Source of the DNA: DATJGR01 sp963812255
GTDB lineage: Bacteria > Pseudomonadota > Gammaproteobacteria > Pseudomonadales > Azotimanducaceae
Direction: 5' to 3'
Assembly (NCBI GenBank): GCA_963812255.1
Contig: CAWEUM010000005.1
Location: 1,302,001-1,366,000 of the forward strand
DNA length: 64,000 nt
Positions within the stretch are counted from its first letter, which is position 1. Every line of letters begins with the position of its first letter. The notes beneath the pieces were generated by a model. The model did not search any database and was not told the origin of the DNA. It was given only the letters and a program-made list of their open reading frames with translations. This document shows positions 45,722 to 54,994 of this stretch, piece by piece. Made by a program: the position numbers and the translations under genes.

Positions 45722-46501
45722 TCACGCAATCGTCGCGCCGCCGTCGATGACGAAGTTCTGCCCGGTCGTGAACGCGCCGGCTCGCGATGCAAGAAACACC
45801 GCCGCACCGGCGATCTCCTCGGGTTCGCCGATCCGGCGCAAAGGATCGCGCGCAGTTCGCCGCCTGAGGTTGTCGGGGTTCTCCCAGAGGGCACGTGCGA
45901 AATCAGTGCGGATCAGTCCCGGCGAAATCGCGTTCACTCGGATGTTGTGCTGGCCATATTCGCACGCGAGATTGCGCACCAGTTGCAGATCGGCCGCTTT
46001 CGAGATCGCATAGGCGCCCAGATCGGTACTGCCGCGTAAGCCACCCACCGACGATACGATGATGATCGCGCCCGCCTCGCGTTCCACCATCTCCGGCAGC
46101 ACGAGATGCGCAAGCCAGTGGTTCGAGCGGATGTTCACGCTCATGATTTTGTCGAACGCGCTGTCGGGGATGTCTTTCGACGGGCCGAAGTATGGATTGA
46201 CGGCCGCGTTGCAGACCAGCACATCGACCGGACCGAGCCTGCGACGGGTCTCGGAAACCAGTTTCTCCAGGTCGGCACGCTCGCCGACGTGCGCGGGAAT
46301 CGCGATCGCCTCGCCCGGCGCATCGGCGAGTTCCGCGTTGATCGCCGCCGCGACCGCGTCGCACGCGTCGGACTTGCGACTCGAAATCACGACCCGTGCG
46401 CCGTGCCGCGCCAGTTCTTCGGCGATCGCCCGGCCGATCCCCTTAGTGGATCCGGTGATCAGCGCGACTCGACCCGTCAGATCGAAAATGCCGCTCGTCA
46501 T
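45722..46501 (-). CDS. Short-chain dehydrogenase/reductase
   Basis: 259-residue classical SDR with Rossmann motif TGSTKGIGRA (about 14-23), NAAV, catalytic Ser (IIVSSVGG) and the YxxxK pair in YAISKAA. The basic residues after beta-2 (SSRKSD) suggest NADP(H). The second SDR tail FVIDGGATIA is standard. It overlaps the acyl-CoA synthetase stop by one base (TGATG). Likely substrate is a beta-hydroxyacyl-CoA or alcohol made from the CoA esters of this operon, but this is inferred. Confidence 0.9.
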   Translation of the reverse strand: MTSGIFDLTGRVALITGSTKGIGRAIAEELARHGARVVISSRKSDACDAVAAAINAELADAPGEAIAIPAHVGERADLEKLVSETRRRLGPVDVLVCNAAVNPYFGPSKDIPDSAFDKIMSVNIRSNHWLAHLVLPEMVEREAGAIIIVSSVGGLRGSTDLGAYAISKAADLQLVRNLACEYGQHNIRVNAISPGLIRTDFARALWENPDNLRRRTARDPLRRIGEPEEIAGAAVFLASRAGAFTTGQNFVIDGGATIA

Positions 46502-48129
46502 CACACAATTCCTAATTGTTGTTTGACGTACGCCGTCACGCCTTTGTAGTCCGCCTTGCCGTTGTTCGCGCGACCGATGTTTTCGATCCTGATGATGCGC
46601 TTGGGCGTCTTGTATCCCGCGAGGCGTTTGCGGACATATTCGCGCAGCGACTCTTCGTCGATCTCGGCGCCGTTTTCGACCTGAATCACCGCGGTCACCA
46701 TCTGCCCCCATTTTTCGTCAGGCACGCCGACCACCAGTGCGTCATGCACCGCATCGTGCCCCTTCAGTACTTCCTCGACTTCCTCCGGATAGACTTTCTC
46801 ACCCGCGGTGTTGATACAAACGCTGCCGCGTCCGAGCAACGTCAATGTGCCGTCGGCCTCGACCCGGCAATAGTCACCGGGCATCGAGTAGCGCACGCCG
46901 TCGATGATCGGGAATGTCTTGGCGGTCTTCTCCGGATCTTTGTAGTAACCGCGCGGGATTGCGCCGGTCCGCGCAACGAAGCCCACCTCGCCGCTGCCCG
47001 GTTTGGCTTCCGTGAGATCTTCCTTGAACACTTTGCAGGATGGCCCGAGCGTGAACTTCGCCACTTCTGACGTGCCGTCGGCAGTGGTATCGGAGCGACC
47101 GAAACCCATCGCCTCGGAGGCACCGAACGAGTCCGTGAGCACCATCTTGGGGTTGTGTCGCAGCAAACCGTGCTTCACTTCGGGGCTCCACATCACGCCA
47201 CTCGAGATGATGCCGAGCACCGAACTGATGTCGTAACGACCCTGCTCCGCGTCGAGCGCGCGTAACAAAGGCTTTGCGAACGCATCCCCCACAATCGCGA
47301 GCCCGGTCACCTTGTGGCGCGCCACGCTTGCCCAGGCGGCGTCTGCATCGAAGCTGCTGCCGCCCATCGTGACCACGGTGCCGCCTTGCGCCAGCGTGCC
47401 GATTGCTGTGAACAAGCCAGTGCCGTGCATCAGCGGGCAGCATGGCAACAGCACGCCGGTGCCGCCCGCGGCTTTGACGTTCGCCGCGTGCTCGGCGACA
47501 TGCTTCGGCGGAATCATATTCGTCGCGGCGGTCGCGCCGGCCGTCCCGGCGAGCCAGTGGTCCTCATGCGCCCACATCACGCCCTTCGGCATACCTGTGG
47601 TGCCGCCGGTGTACAGGAAAATCATGTCATCGCCCGCGCGCGGCATGGACACAGGCGCGCCGTCGCCAATTTCGGCGAGTTCGTCGAAGGACACTGCGAA
47701 CTCGACCGCCGGTGGTCCTTCGCACACCTCGACCCAGACCGCGACGTTCGGCAGCCGTTCGCGCAGCGCGCGAACGTGTTCGGCGAATTCGCTGCCGTAG
47801 ACGACGATCTTGCTGTCCGAGTTGTCGAGGATGTACCACAACTCGTCGTCGACGTAGCGATAGTTGACGTTGACGTGAGTCAGGCGCGCTTTGAAGCACG
47901 CGCCGAGCGCTTCGAGATACGCGGGGCAGTTGCGCAGATAGAACGCGACCTTGTCACTCGCCTGCGCGCCCCGGTTCAGGAATCGCTGCGCGAGATTATT
48001 CGTGCGCCGGTTGAAGTCTCCCCACGAGACGACTTGAGTGTCGTCGATGGCATCGTGGATCAAACACGGTTTCTCGGGCGGTATTACAGCCCCTACCGCG
48101 TCGAGAATGTCGCCATAGTTCCATGACAT
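46501..48129 (-). CDS. Acyl-CoA synthetase (AMP-forming, FadD-like)
   Basis: 542-residue ANL-superfamily ligase that activates a carboxylic acid to acyl-AMP and then acyl-CoA. The P-loop-like motif is YTGGTTGMPKGV. The core DSFGASEAMG, hinge SVCINTAGEKVYPEEVEEVL and catalytic lysine NGKADYKG are all present. Closest in appearance to synthetases annotated as FadD3/FadD-like in bacteria that degrade steroids or fatty acids. The substrate is unknown. Part of the run from the methyltransferase to DUF1499. Confidence 0.9.
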   Translation of the reverse strand: MSWNYGDILDAVGAVIPPEKPCLIHDAIDDTQVVSWGDFNRRTNNLAQRFLNRGAQASDKVAFYLRNCPAYLEALGACFKARLTHVNVNYRYVDDELWYILDNSDSKIVVYGSEFAEHVRALRERLPNVAVWVEVCEGPPAVEFAVSFDELAEIGDGAPVSMPRAGDDMIFLYTGGTTGMPKGVMWAHEDHWLAGTAGATAATNMIPPKHVAEHAANVKAAGGTGVLLPCCPLMHGTGLFTAIGTLAQGGTVVTMGGSSFDADAAWASVARHKVTGLAIVGDAFAKPLLRALDAEQGRYDISSVLGIISSGVMWSPEVKHGLLRHNPKMVLTDSFGASEAMGFGRSDTTADGTSEVAKFTLGPSCKVFKEDLTEAKPGSGEVGFVARTGAIPRGYYKDPEKTAKTFPIIDGVRYSMPGDYCRVEADGTLTLLGRGSVCINTAGEKVYPEEVEEVLKGHDAVHDALVVGVPDEKWGQMVTAVIQVENGAEIDEESLREYVRKRLAGYKTPKRIIRIENIGRANNGKADYKGVTAYVKQQLGIV

Positions 48130-48158
48130 CTACTTCTCTCCCACAATGGTGATAAGGC

Positions 48159-48179
48159 GGGTCAGAGCGACACTGACCC
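48159..48179. repeat. Dispersed GGGTCAGAG repeat, copy B (perfect hairpin)
   Basis: GGGTCAG (48159-48165) and CTGACCC (48173-48179) form a perfect 7-base stem with a 7-base loop AGCGACA. The first 13 bases are identical to copy C at 54995. It lies in the 59-base gap between the acyl-CoA synthetase and the upstream CrtC-like gene, where it could act as an intra-operon hairpin. Confidence 0.55.
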
Positions 48180-48188
48180 TCATCCCGC

Positions 48189-49232
48189 TTATGCGGCGTG
48201 CATGCCAACCGGCATGCCGTCGACGATCTGATCGAGGTATTCCGACAGGCCGTAGCCGATCTGACCGTCACAGGTATACTCGGTCATCCCCTCTGTGATT
48301 CGGGTCAGCAACTCGTCGCCTTCAGGTGTCTTGCGGCGATTGCGCAACGGAATCAGCGACATCACTTTACCCGTCACCGAATATTCGCGCTCGTCGGTGC
48401 GCGCCCAGATCGACAGATCCGTCTGGCACTGATCGCCGTCGTATTGCGCTTCGATCCGTGCGTCACGGATCATCACGTACTCTCCGTCACGCAACACCAT
48501 GCCACCCCTGCGCGGTTCGCCGTTCGGCGCACAGGTAATCGACACCATCATTGCGAAGTCGCGGCTGAAGTTCATCGGCAGCCAGCGATACCAATGAATC
48601 GCCTGCCAGTACCGCGGTCCCCACGAATGATCGCGAAGGCCCAGGCCGTCGATCGCGAATCGCTGACCATCGACGGTGATCGAGCCCCGCGCCGCCATGT
48701 GCTGTTCATAGTGGCCGCGCGCGAACGACTCCTCTGCCTTCTGTTCAATCTTCGTACCGTCTTCATTGACCGGCTCGCCCCCGAACATAGGCGATACGCC
48801 TTCGTAGTCCAGTTCGAGATCGGCCGGTATGACCGGATTGTTCTTGAACGCAGCGGCCGGATCGGCCATGTCCTTCGGGTTTCTCATCACGCACAGCTTG
48901 CCGCGATAGCAAACCGTCAGGCGTTTGAACGGCTCGACGATGTCGAACGACATGCCCGCGCCGCTGAACGCCTCGTTTGCGCGACCCTCGGGACGCGCAA
49001 ACATGAACCCAATTCGCCCATCCGGCAGATAGACGCAGCAGGACATTTCTCCGCGGCCCTCGTTTGGACGATTTGCCAGTCGAAACCAGCCGCCGATCCG
49101 GCCGGCGCGGTCGAAGACGTTGAAGTACATGCTCTCGTTGAAATTCTGCGCGGACTCGATCGGGTGGGTGAATTCGTCTTGCGGATCGAGTCGAACGCGC
49201 ATGCCCTGCCGAGCGCCTTTGCCTGCTGCCAT
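48189..49232 (-). CDS. CrtC/AttH-like (DUF7064-type) protein
   Basis: 347-residue soluble protein without signal peptide. It has the pattern of the hydroxyneurosporene-synthase/lipocalin-like group: a first half with FTHPIESAQNFNESMYFNVFD and a second half with GLRDHSWGPRYW, the hallmark DHSWG. Members are found in lipid, terpenoid or steroid degradation clusters, often without known activity. The ATG at 49232 follows an AAGG and gives the natural start. The longer frame overlaps the hydratase gene. Confidence 0.75.
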   Translation of the reverse strand: MAAGKGARQGMRVRLDPQDEFTHPIESAQNFNESMYFNVFDRAGRIGGWFRLANRPNEGRGEMSCCVYLPDGRIGFMFARPEGRANEAFSGAGMSFDIVEPFKRLTVCYRGKLCVMRNPKDMADPAAAFKNNPVIPADLELDYEGVSPMFGGEPVNEDGTKIEQKAEESFARGHYEQHMAARGSITVDGQRFAIDGLGLRDHSWGPRYWQAIHWYRWLPMNFSRDFAMMVSITCAPNGEPRRGGMVLRDGEYVMIRDARIEAQYDGDQCQTDLSIWARTDEREYSVTGKVMSLIPLRNRRKTPEGDELLTRITEGMTEYTCDGQIGYGLSEYLDQIVDGMPVGMHAA

Positions 49233-49281
49233 GCCTTGACCCCAAGAGTGACGAATCGAATCGGAGCAATGTACCGAAGCG

Positions 49282-50094
49282 CTACCGCCCCTGCCACCGC
49301 CACGGTTTTCCGTCGAGCCAACTCCGCATCGCGTTGGCTGCGTCATAACTCGCCATACAGCGATCGAACTCGCGTTGTTCCACCAGCAATCCGTCGACGA
49401 GCGGAAGTTCCGAGCCCTCGTAGATCGCTTGCTTCGCCGCGGCCAGCGCGATCGGTGCACGCGACGCAAGATCGGCAGCAAACGCCTCGACCGATTCACC
49501 GAAGTCCGCCGCATCGAACACGCGGTGCACCAGACCGCACGTCAACGCTTCCTCCGGCGCCATCGTTTGCGCATGCAGGATCAGATCCAATGCCTTCGCA
49601 GTGCCGAGCAAACGCGCAAAGCGTTGTGTGCCGCCGGCGCCGGGAATGATGCCGACGCTGGTTTCCGGGAGTCCCAAACGGAACGCGCCCGCCATCGCAA
49701 GGCGAAAGTCACAACCCAGTGCGAACTCGAGGCCACCGCCCGCGGTGCTGCCGTTGATCGCAGCGATCGTCACGAACGACGCACGCTGCAGGCGCAGAAT
49801 GAAGCGATGGAAGGCGTGCAGCTTTGCAGGCGCGGTCGGCGTTTCGCGCGGTGCGGCGCTGCTGTGCTGCGCGCTCGCAGCGAGCTCACCCACCTCGTAG
49901 TGGGCGATGAAGACGCCCTCACCACCACCGGTGAAAACCACCACGCGTACGTCAGCACGCGCTTCGAGCGAGTCGATCAATTGATCGAGTTCCTTCACCT
50001 CGTCCGCGACGAGCGTGTGCCGAGGCGGATTGGACATCGTGCAGGTGACGACGCCGTCTTCTTCGCGTACCCGCAAATAACGGAACGTGTTCAT
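49282..50094 (-). CDS. Enoyl-CoA hydratase/isomerase family protein
   Basis: 270-residue crotonase. The oxyanion-hole and CoA-binding segments are AAINGSTAGGGLEFALGCDFRLA and LPETSVGIIPGAGGTQRFARLLG. They carry the two glutamates expected for hydration (in GGGLE and LPETS). The first oxyanion loop is atypical (GGGEGVFIAHYEV instead of the common CAGADL). The ATG at 50094 overlaps the methyltransferase stop (ATGA) and has GGAG upstream. Confidence 0.9.
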   Translation of the reverse strand: MNTFRYLRVREEDGVVTCTMSNPPRHTLVADEVKELDQLIDSLEARADVRVVVFTGGGEGVFIAHYEVGELAASAQHSSAAPRETPTAPAKLHAFHRFILRLQRASFVTIAAINGSTAGGGLEFALGCDFRLAMAGAFRLGLPETSVGIIPGAGGTQRFARLLGTAKALDLILHAQTMAPEEALTCGLVHRVFDAADFGESVEAFAADLASRAPIALAAAKQAIYEGSELPLVDGLLVEQREFDRCMASYDAANAMRSWLDGKPWRWQGR

Positions 50095-50738
50095 TGGTTC
50101 TCCAGAAGGGTAGTTGCCGCCACGATCCACAATGGATCCTCACCGCCTGCCGGAGAGCGGTCATCGAACCTCGCCGTCTCGAAACCACCCGCGCGTTCGA
50201 CATACGCGCCGATGAGGCGGATTCGATCCTCCACCGACAACTGATGGAACGCCCGAACCGCTTTCGTCGGAAAGCAACGGTGCGACATCGCAACGATCAG
50301 CACGCCGCCAGGCGAAAGCACCCGCGCGATATCCCGAAACACCTCCACCGGACGCACCAGGTACTGCACCGATACCGCAATCAACACCGCGTCGAATGCG
50401 GACGCATCGAACGGCAAGCGCGGCGTCGTGTTCAGGTCCTGCACCACCCGAACATCCAGCCGTTCGTTGTGCGCGAGTTCGTCGGCGTTCATGCCGAGGC
50501 CTGCAACCGACTCGAAAGTTTGCTCGGGCGGCAGATGCGAAATCCACGACGACATCAGGTCGAGCACGCGGCCGCCCGTCGGCAATACCTCCCGGTAGTA
50601 CTGCGTCAGCGCCGCAATCGTGCCTGGATCGATGTGCGCGACGAGCCGCGGTTGCTGATAGAAGTGCGCGTCGTCGCCCTCATCGACCCGAGCGAAGAGT
50701 TCCTTCGGTATGCCCTCGCCACCGCCATCGGAATGCAT
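50091..50738 (-). CDS. Class I SAM-dependent methyltransferase
   Basis: 215-residue methyltransferase. Motif I is GGRVLDLMSSWISHLP (about 55-70), and the motif IV/V region is PFDASAFDAVLIAVSVQYL and LSPGGVLIVAMSHRCFPTKAV. The methyl acceptor is not predictable. Similar proteins with DLMSSWxSHLP are annotated as uncharacterised. First gene of the six-gene minus-strand run. Confidence 0.82.
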   Translation of the reverse strand: MHSDGGGEGIPKELFARVDEGDDAHFYQQPRLVAHIDPGTIAALTQYYREVLPTGGRVLDLMSSWISHLPPEQTFESVAGLGMNADELAHNERLDVRVVQDLNTTPRLPFDASAFDAVLIAVSVQYLVRPVEVFRDIARVLSPGGVLIVAMSHRCFPTKAVRAFHQLSVEDRIRLIGAYVERAGGFETARFDDRSPAGGEDPLWIVAATTLLENQ

Positions 50739-50831
50739 GCCAAAGTATCACCGCGGGCCTGCGCGATTTACAAGGGCGTTCCGAGAGCCGAGTCCAGATA
50801 GTGCCGGATACTCCGCGACGGCATCCGGTCG

Positions 50832-51120
50832 TTAGCGTCGACCCGCCTGCGTGTTGCCCGCCCAGGCCCAGCCCAAAGGATAATGCACCTCAGACTTCGG
50901 TCCGCCGAGCTCGTCGAGATGAGGCGGCAGGTCCTTGATCGATGTATTGATCCCGTTGAGCGCTTTGATTTCGTCGAGCGTGCCGTCGGGCCCGCCTTCG
51001 GCTCAGGCGCCGTTGTCGCCAGCGACGCAAATGATCAGCGTGTTGTCGGCATCAGGCAGCTGGGCAACCGCGTCGAGAAGACGGCCAATCCCGCGGTCGG
51101 TGAATGCGAAATAACTTGCG
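50832..51120 (-). pseudogene. Arylsulfatase remnant with an internal stop
   Basis: In one minus frame the translation reads TDRGIGRLLDAVAQLPDADN, TLIICVAGDNGA, a TGA (51003-51005), then AEGGPDGTLDEIKALNGI, DLPPHLDELGGPKSEVHYPL and GWAWAGNTQAGRR before a second stop at 50832. This is the middle of a type I arylsulfatase (GRLLDxL, AGDNGASAEGG, LGGPKTYxHYPxGWAWA). The Ser usually found after DNGA is replaced by the TGA, and the catalytic N-terminal Cys motif is absent. The rest of 50739-51375 has a separate coding-like minus frame (about 51115-51300, high GC at third positions) that I cannot identify. Confidence 0.7.
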
Positions 51121-51375
51121 CACCCAGGACCGCTTTGCTCAGATCCTCGATGCACGTGATGACGATCCGCTTCCAATCTTCTGCATCGCCGACGGCGGCG
51201 GCGCCGGAGTCCGTGGATTCGTACGTGTCGATTCCGGACGCTACGATCAGGTCGCGCGAGTCGATGCGGTTGTCGGTCCGAAGCTCGAAGGAGATCCGTA
51301 AACTCTATCGCGTCGTGAATGCAGCGTCGACGTTCGCACACCACCGAACCTTGAACCAACGGGCCGCCCCAGCGC

Positions 51376-52740
51376 ATGCAACGCAAACCCAGTCAGGATC
51401 TAACTCGAGGTCCCGTGGCGCGGAGTCTGTTCCGCCTCACCGCGCCGATGATGCTCGCGATCTCGTCGTCGATCATCGTGCAGATGATCGAGATCGGCTT
51501 CATTGGTCAACTCGGTACCGCGCAGATCGCCGCGGTGACGTTCACGTTTCCGGTCACGATGATGTTGACCAGCGTCGCGCTCGGCATCAGCATCGGCACC
51601 TCGTCGGTGATCGCGCGGCGCGTGGGGGGCGGTGACTGGGACAGCGTCCGACGCCTTGCCACGCACAGCCTGCTGCTCGTCGCATTGCTGTTGTGCGCGC
51701 TCGCCGCGATCGGTATGGCAACGATCGAGCCGACGTTCCGCGCGCTCGGCGCGAGTGGCGACGTACTCGGCTACATTCACAGTTATCTGCTTATCTACTA
51801 CCCCGGCACTGTGTTGTTCACCATCACGATGGTCACCGGCAGCACGATGCGCGCAACCGGCGATGCGCGGCTACCTGGACTGATCATGACCGGCGGCGCA
51901 GTGCTGAATCTCGCGCTCGATCCGGTTCTGATATTCGGCTGGTTCGGCGTGCCACAACTCGGATTGACCGGCGCGGCAGTTGCGATGGTGCTGTCGCGTC
52001 TGGTGATGGCGGGGCTGCTGTTCTACTTTGCGGTCGCTCGAGACCGGTTGTTGCTGCCGATCCAACAATGGCGCGGTCACGTCCTCGCGTCCTGGCGCGA
52101 AATACTGGCGGTTGGCTTGCCCGCGATAGCCACACAGATGATCGGACCGATCTCCGGTGCAATCATCACGCGCCTGCTCGCCTCCCACGGTCACGACGTC
52201 GTCGCCGGGTTCGGCGTCGCCGGGCGCGTCGAAGCGGTTGCGGTCATGTTGCTGTTCGCGCTGTCCGGCAGCATCGGTCCGTTCGTTGGGCAGAACTGGG
52301 GCGCCGGTGACCTCGATCGTGTTCACGCCGGCATGCGCGTCGCCTATCGCTTCAGTATCGGCTGGGGCGTGTTCGCATGGATGCTTCTGCTGGTGCTGGG
52401 CGATCTCGTAGTACCGATGATCGACAGCAACCCGGATGTGGTAGCCACGGCGCGCCGCTATCTCGCGATCGTGCCGATCTCGTACGGCTTGTGGGGCGTG
52501 CTGATGATGTCATCTGCGGCGTTCAATTCGCTCGGCAAGCCGATTCCGTCCACCGTCATGGCATTCACGCGCATGTTCGTCTTTTATGTCCCGCTGGCAC
52601 TGCTCGCCGATCATCTGTTCGGGTACCCCGGCATCTTCGCCGCAACCGCCACGGCGAACTGCGTGATGGGTTGTTGGGGCTATCTGTGGCTGAAACGCGC
52701 GCTGTCGACGCCGGCCGGTGGCCGTCTCGTTGCGGCCTGA
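51376..52740 (+). CDS. MATE family efflux transporter
   Basis: 454-residue transporter with 12 predicted transmembrane helices in two MatE repeats (about 20-180 and 240-400). It starts with RKPSQDLTRGPVARSLFRLTAPMM, and the second repeat contains GFGVAGRVEAVAVMLLFALSGS. Such proteins export cationic compounds with Na+ or H+ as driver. The substrate is unknown. The stop lies inside the start of the acyltransferase gene. Confidence 0.9.
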   Translation: MQRKPSQDLTRGPVARSLFRLTAPMMLAISSSIIVQMIEIGFIGQLGTAQIAAVTFTFPVTMMLTSVALGISIGTSSVIARRVGGGDWDSVRRLATHSLLLVALLLCALAAIGMATIEPTFRALGASGDVLGYIHSYLLIYYPGTVLFTITMVTGSTMRATGDARLPGLIMTGGAVLNLALDPVLIFGWFGVPQLGLTGAAVAMVLSRLVMAGLLFYFAVARDRLLLPIQQWRGHVLASWREILAVGLPAIATQMIGPISGAIITRLLASHGHDVVAGFGVAGRVEAVAVMLLFALSGSIGPFVGQNWGAGDLDRVHAGMRVAYRFSIGWGVFAWMLLLVLGDLVVPMIDSNPDVVATARRYLAIVPISYGLWGVLMMSSAAFNSLGKPIPSTVMAFTRMFVFYVPLALLADHLFGYPGIFAATATANCVMGCWGYLWLKRALSTPAGGRLVAA

Positions 52741-53755
52741 CATCGCGTGGCGGCGTCACGCACGCCGCCTCGCTACGGTGCCTGCGTATCTGGCATTGAC
52801 GGCGATCACAACCGCGCTGATCCCGCTGATGTGGCCGCTGTGCTGGCTCATCTCGTTGCGAGGCGCGTCTCGTGGCGCGTTGCGCAGCGTCGCGTTTGTC
52901 ACCTGTTATCTGTGGTGCGAGACGATCGGCATTGCCGTCAGTGCCTGGTTGTGGGTGCGTTGGGGTTTGCCTACGCGCAACGAACACAACGGAGGCATTC
53001 GCTGGCAGCGATTCCTCGACGCCAATTTCTCGCTGCAGTGCTGGTGGGCGAACGCGCTGAAGGCGGCTGCGGAACGGTTGTTCGCGTTGCGCTTCCACGT
53101 CGAGGGTACAGACGCACTCGATGGCCCGCCCGCAATCATGTTGCCGCGTCACGCCAGCATCGCCGACACGATCATCCCAATGGTGTTCTACGCAATTCCG
53201 AAACGCATTCGCCTGCGCTACGTGCTCAAGCGCGAACTGCTGTTCGATCCGTGCCTGGATATTGTCGGCAACCGCTTGCCGAATTGCTTCGTCGCGCGCA
53301 GCGGCGACGATGCGCAAGCCGACATCGATCGGGTCATCGCGCTGGCTGACGACTTGCGTCCAGACGAAGGCTTTCTGATCTATCCGGAAGGCACTCGTTT
53401 CAGTACCGAGCGGCAACGCCGAGCGCTGGACAGTCTGGCTGCGCGTATTCCCAGCTCGAACCTCCAACACATGCGCGGCTGGACGGAGCTGTTACCGCCT
53501 CGACCTGGCGGCACCTTGGCGCTCATCACCGCCGCGCCGAATCTCGATGTCGTGTTCTGCGCCCATACCGGCTTCGAAGGCGCGTCGCATCTACAGCAGC
53601 TCATCAACGGCAGTTGGATCGGCGCGGATATCCGCATCCGTTTCTGGCGCATCCAGCGCTGCGACATGCCAATCGACGAGACAGCACTGCGCACGTTCCT
53701 GATTGCCCAGTGGGACCGCATGCAGGAGACTGTGGTTGAGTTGAAAGGGGGATAG
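52718..53755 (+). CDS. 1-acylglycerol-3-phosphate acyltransferase-like protein (PlsC family)
   Basis: 345-residue membrane acyltransferase. Two hydrophobic segments lie in the first 90 residues. The catalytic HxxxxD is HASIAD (about 144-149), the ELLFDPC region follows, and the glycerol-phosphate-binding motif is YPEGTRF. It probably acylates lysophosphatidate or a related lipid. The GTG at 52718 overlaps the MATE gene by 23 bases. Confidence 0.87.
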   Translation: MAVSLRPDIAWRRHARRLATVPAYLALTAITTALIPLMWPLCWLISLRGASRGALRSVAFVTCYLWCETIGIAVSAWLWVRWGLPTRNEHNGGIRWQRFLDANFSLQCWWANALKAAAERLFALRFHVEGTDALDGPPAIMLPRHASIADTIIPMVFYAIPKRIRLRYVLKRELLFDPCLDIVGNRLPNCFVARSGDDAQADIDRVIALADDLRPDEGFLIYPEGTRFSTERQRRALDSLAARIPSSNLQHMRGWTELLPPRPGGTLALITAAPNLDVVFCAHTGFEGASHLQQLINGSWIGADIRIRFWRIQRCDMPIDETALRTFLIAQWDRMQETVVELKGG

Positions 53756-53759
53756 CAAG

Positions 53760-54989
53760 TTGGACAAAGCGGAGTTCTATCGCCGCGCACGCGCCGATCT
53801 GACCGGCCCGCTCGATGGAATCGCGGTGCTCGAAGCCACGACGACGTGGGCTGGACCGATGGCTGGATGCATGCTTGCCGACTTCGGCGCGAACGTCATC
53901 AAGGTGGAGCACCCAACGGGCGAGATCGGGCGCCGGCTGCGGCCAATGTTGTCGGAATCACCTGCGGCGTTGTCGCTGCCGCACGAAACCGTCAATCGAA
54001 ACAAGCGCAGCATGACATTGAAGTTGTCGGCGCCTTCCGGACGCGACGTTTTCCTCGAACTCGCACGTCGCACCGACATCGTCGTCGAGAATTTCCGTCC
54101 CGGCACAATGGCGGCCTGGGGCGTCGGCTACGAACACGTGCGGGCCGTCAAACCCGACATCGTCTATGTCTCGATCAGCGGCTTCGGCCAATTCGGCACG
54201 CTGTCGCATCGGGTGGGTTACGATCCGGTCGCACAGCACTTCTCCGGATTCAGTTCGGTCAACGGCGAACCCAAAGGCGGGCCGGTGAAAGCCGCGACGT
54301 TCGTCGGCGACGATTTGTCGGGCATGCATGGTGCACTGGCAGCACTCGCGGCGCTGGCACATCGCGATCGTACCGGCGAGGGCCAGCACGTCGATGTGGC
54401 ACTCGTCGATTCGCTGGTGTTTCAGAGCAATGGCAACATCAGCGCGGGTGCGCTGGGCATCGATACGCCCAGAATGGGCAATGAATTCACCGTCAGCGCA
54501 CCCACCAACGTATACGCGTGCCGCGACGGCCCGGTCTTCGCCGGCGTGCTGACCGACGCGCAATGGCGACGGCTCGCGCTGATCATCAGCGATGACGGCC
54601 TGGCCGACGACCCGCGCTATGCCGCCCTCTCGGAACGATTGAAGCGGCGCGCCGAGGTAGATCGGCTGCTCGCCGACTGGTGCGCGCAGCGCAACGTTGC
54701 CGACGTCGTGAACGCGTTCGATGCGCAAGGCCTGCCGGCCGTTCGCGTCAATACCTACGCGCAGGCGGCCGCGGAACCGCACGTCGCGGACCGGGACATG
54801 CTGCAGCGCGTGATACTGCAGGATGGAACCGACCTGCCGATAGTCGGTCCGGCCGCCAAGTTCTCGCGCACACCGACGCGCGTTCGCAGCGCTGCGGAGC
54901 CGTTGGGATGTTCAACCGAAGATGTGCTGCGCGAGTTGGGCTACGACGCGGACGCCATTGCCCAACTACACGACGAAGGGACAATCTAG
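53760..54989 (+). CDS. CoA-transferase family III (CaiB/BaiF)
   Basis: 409-residue class III CoA-transferase. It starts with GPLDGIAVLEATTTWAGPMAGCMLADFGANVIKVE. The expected catalytic aspartate is in VGDDLSGMHGALAALAAL. The GEGQHVDVALVDSL and RVNTYAQAAAEPHVADRDML segments are typical. It moves CoA between acyl groups (succinyl, carnitinyl, alpha-methylacyl or similar). The TTG at 53760 has a GGGGGA upstream. Probably co-transcribed with the MATE and acyltransferase genes. Confidence 0.92.
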   Translation: MDKAEFYRRARADLTGPLDGIAVLEATTTWAGPMAGCMLADFGANVIKVEHPTGEIGRRLRPMLSESPAALSLPHETVNRNKRSMTLKLSAPSGRDVFLELARRTDIVVENFRPGTMAAWGVGYEHVRAVKPDIVYVSISGFGQFGTLSHRVGYDPVAQHFSGFSSVNGEPKGGPVKAATFVGDDLSGMHGALAALAALAHRDRTGEGQHVDVALVDSLVFQSNGNISAGALGIDTPRMGNEFTVSAPTNVYACRDGPVFAGVLTDAQWRRLALIISDDGLADDPRYAALSERLKRRAEVDRLLADWCAQRNVADVVNAFDAQGLPAVRVNTYAQAAAEPHVADRDMLQRVILQDGTDLPIVGPAAKFSRTPTRVRSAAEPLGCSTEDVLRELGYDADAIAQLHDEGTI

Positions 54990-54994
54990 AAAGA

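Noticed and set aside
51003..51005. In-frame TGA as a selenocysteine codon
   Set aside because: The position is normally Ser, not a redox Cys, the gene lacks its catalytic N-terminus and no SECIS-like hairpin is evident. Nonsense decay is simpler.
51104..51301. Plus-strand 65-codon ORF near the sulfatase remnant
   Set aside because: It has no family resemblance, moderate GC3 and overlaps a minus-strand frame with stronger coding bias.
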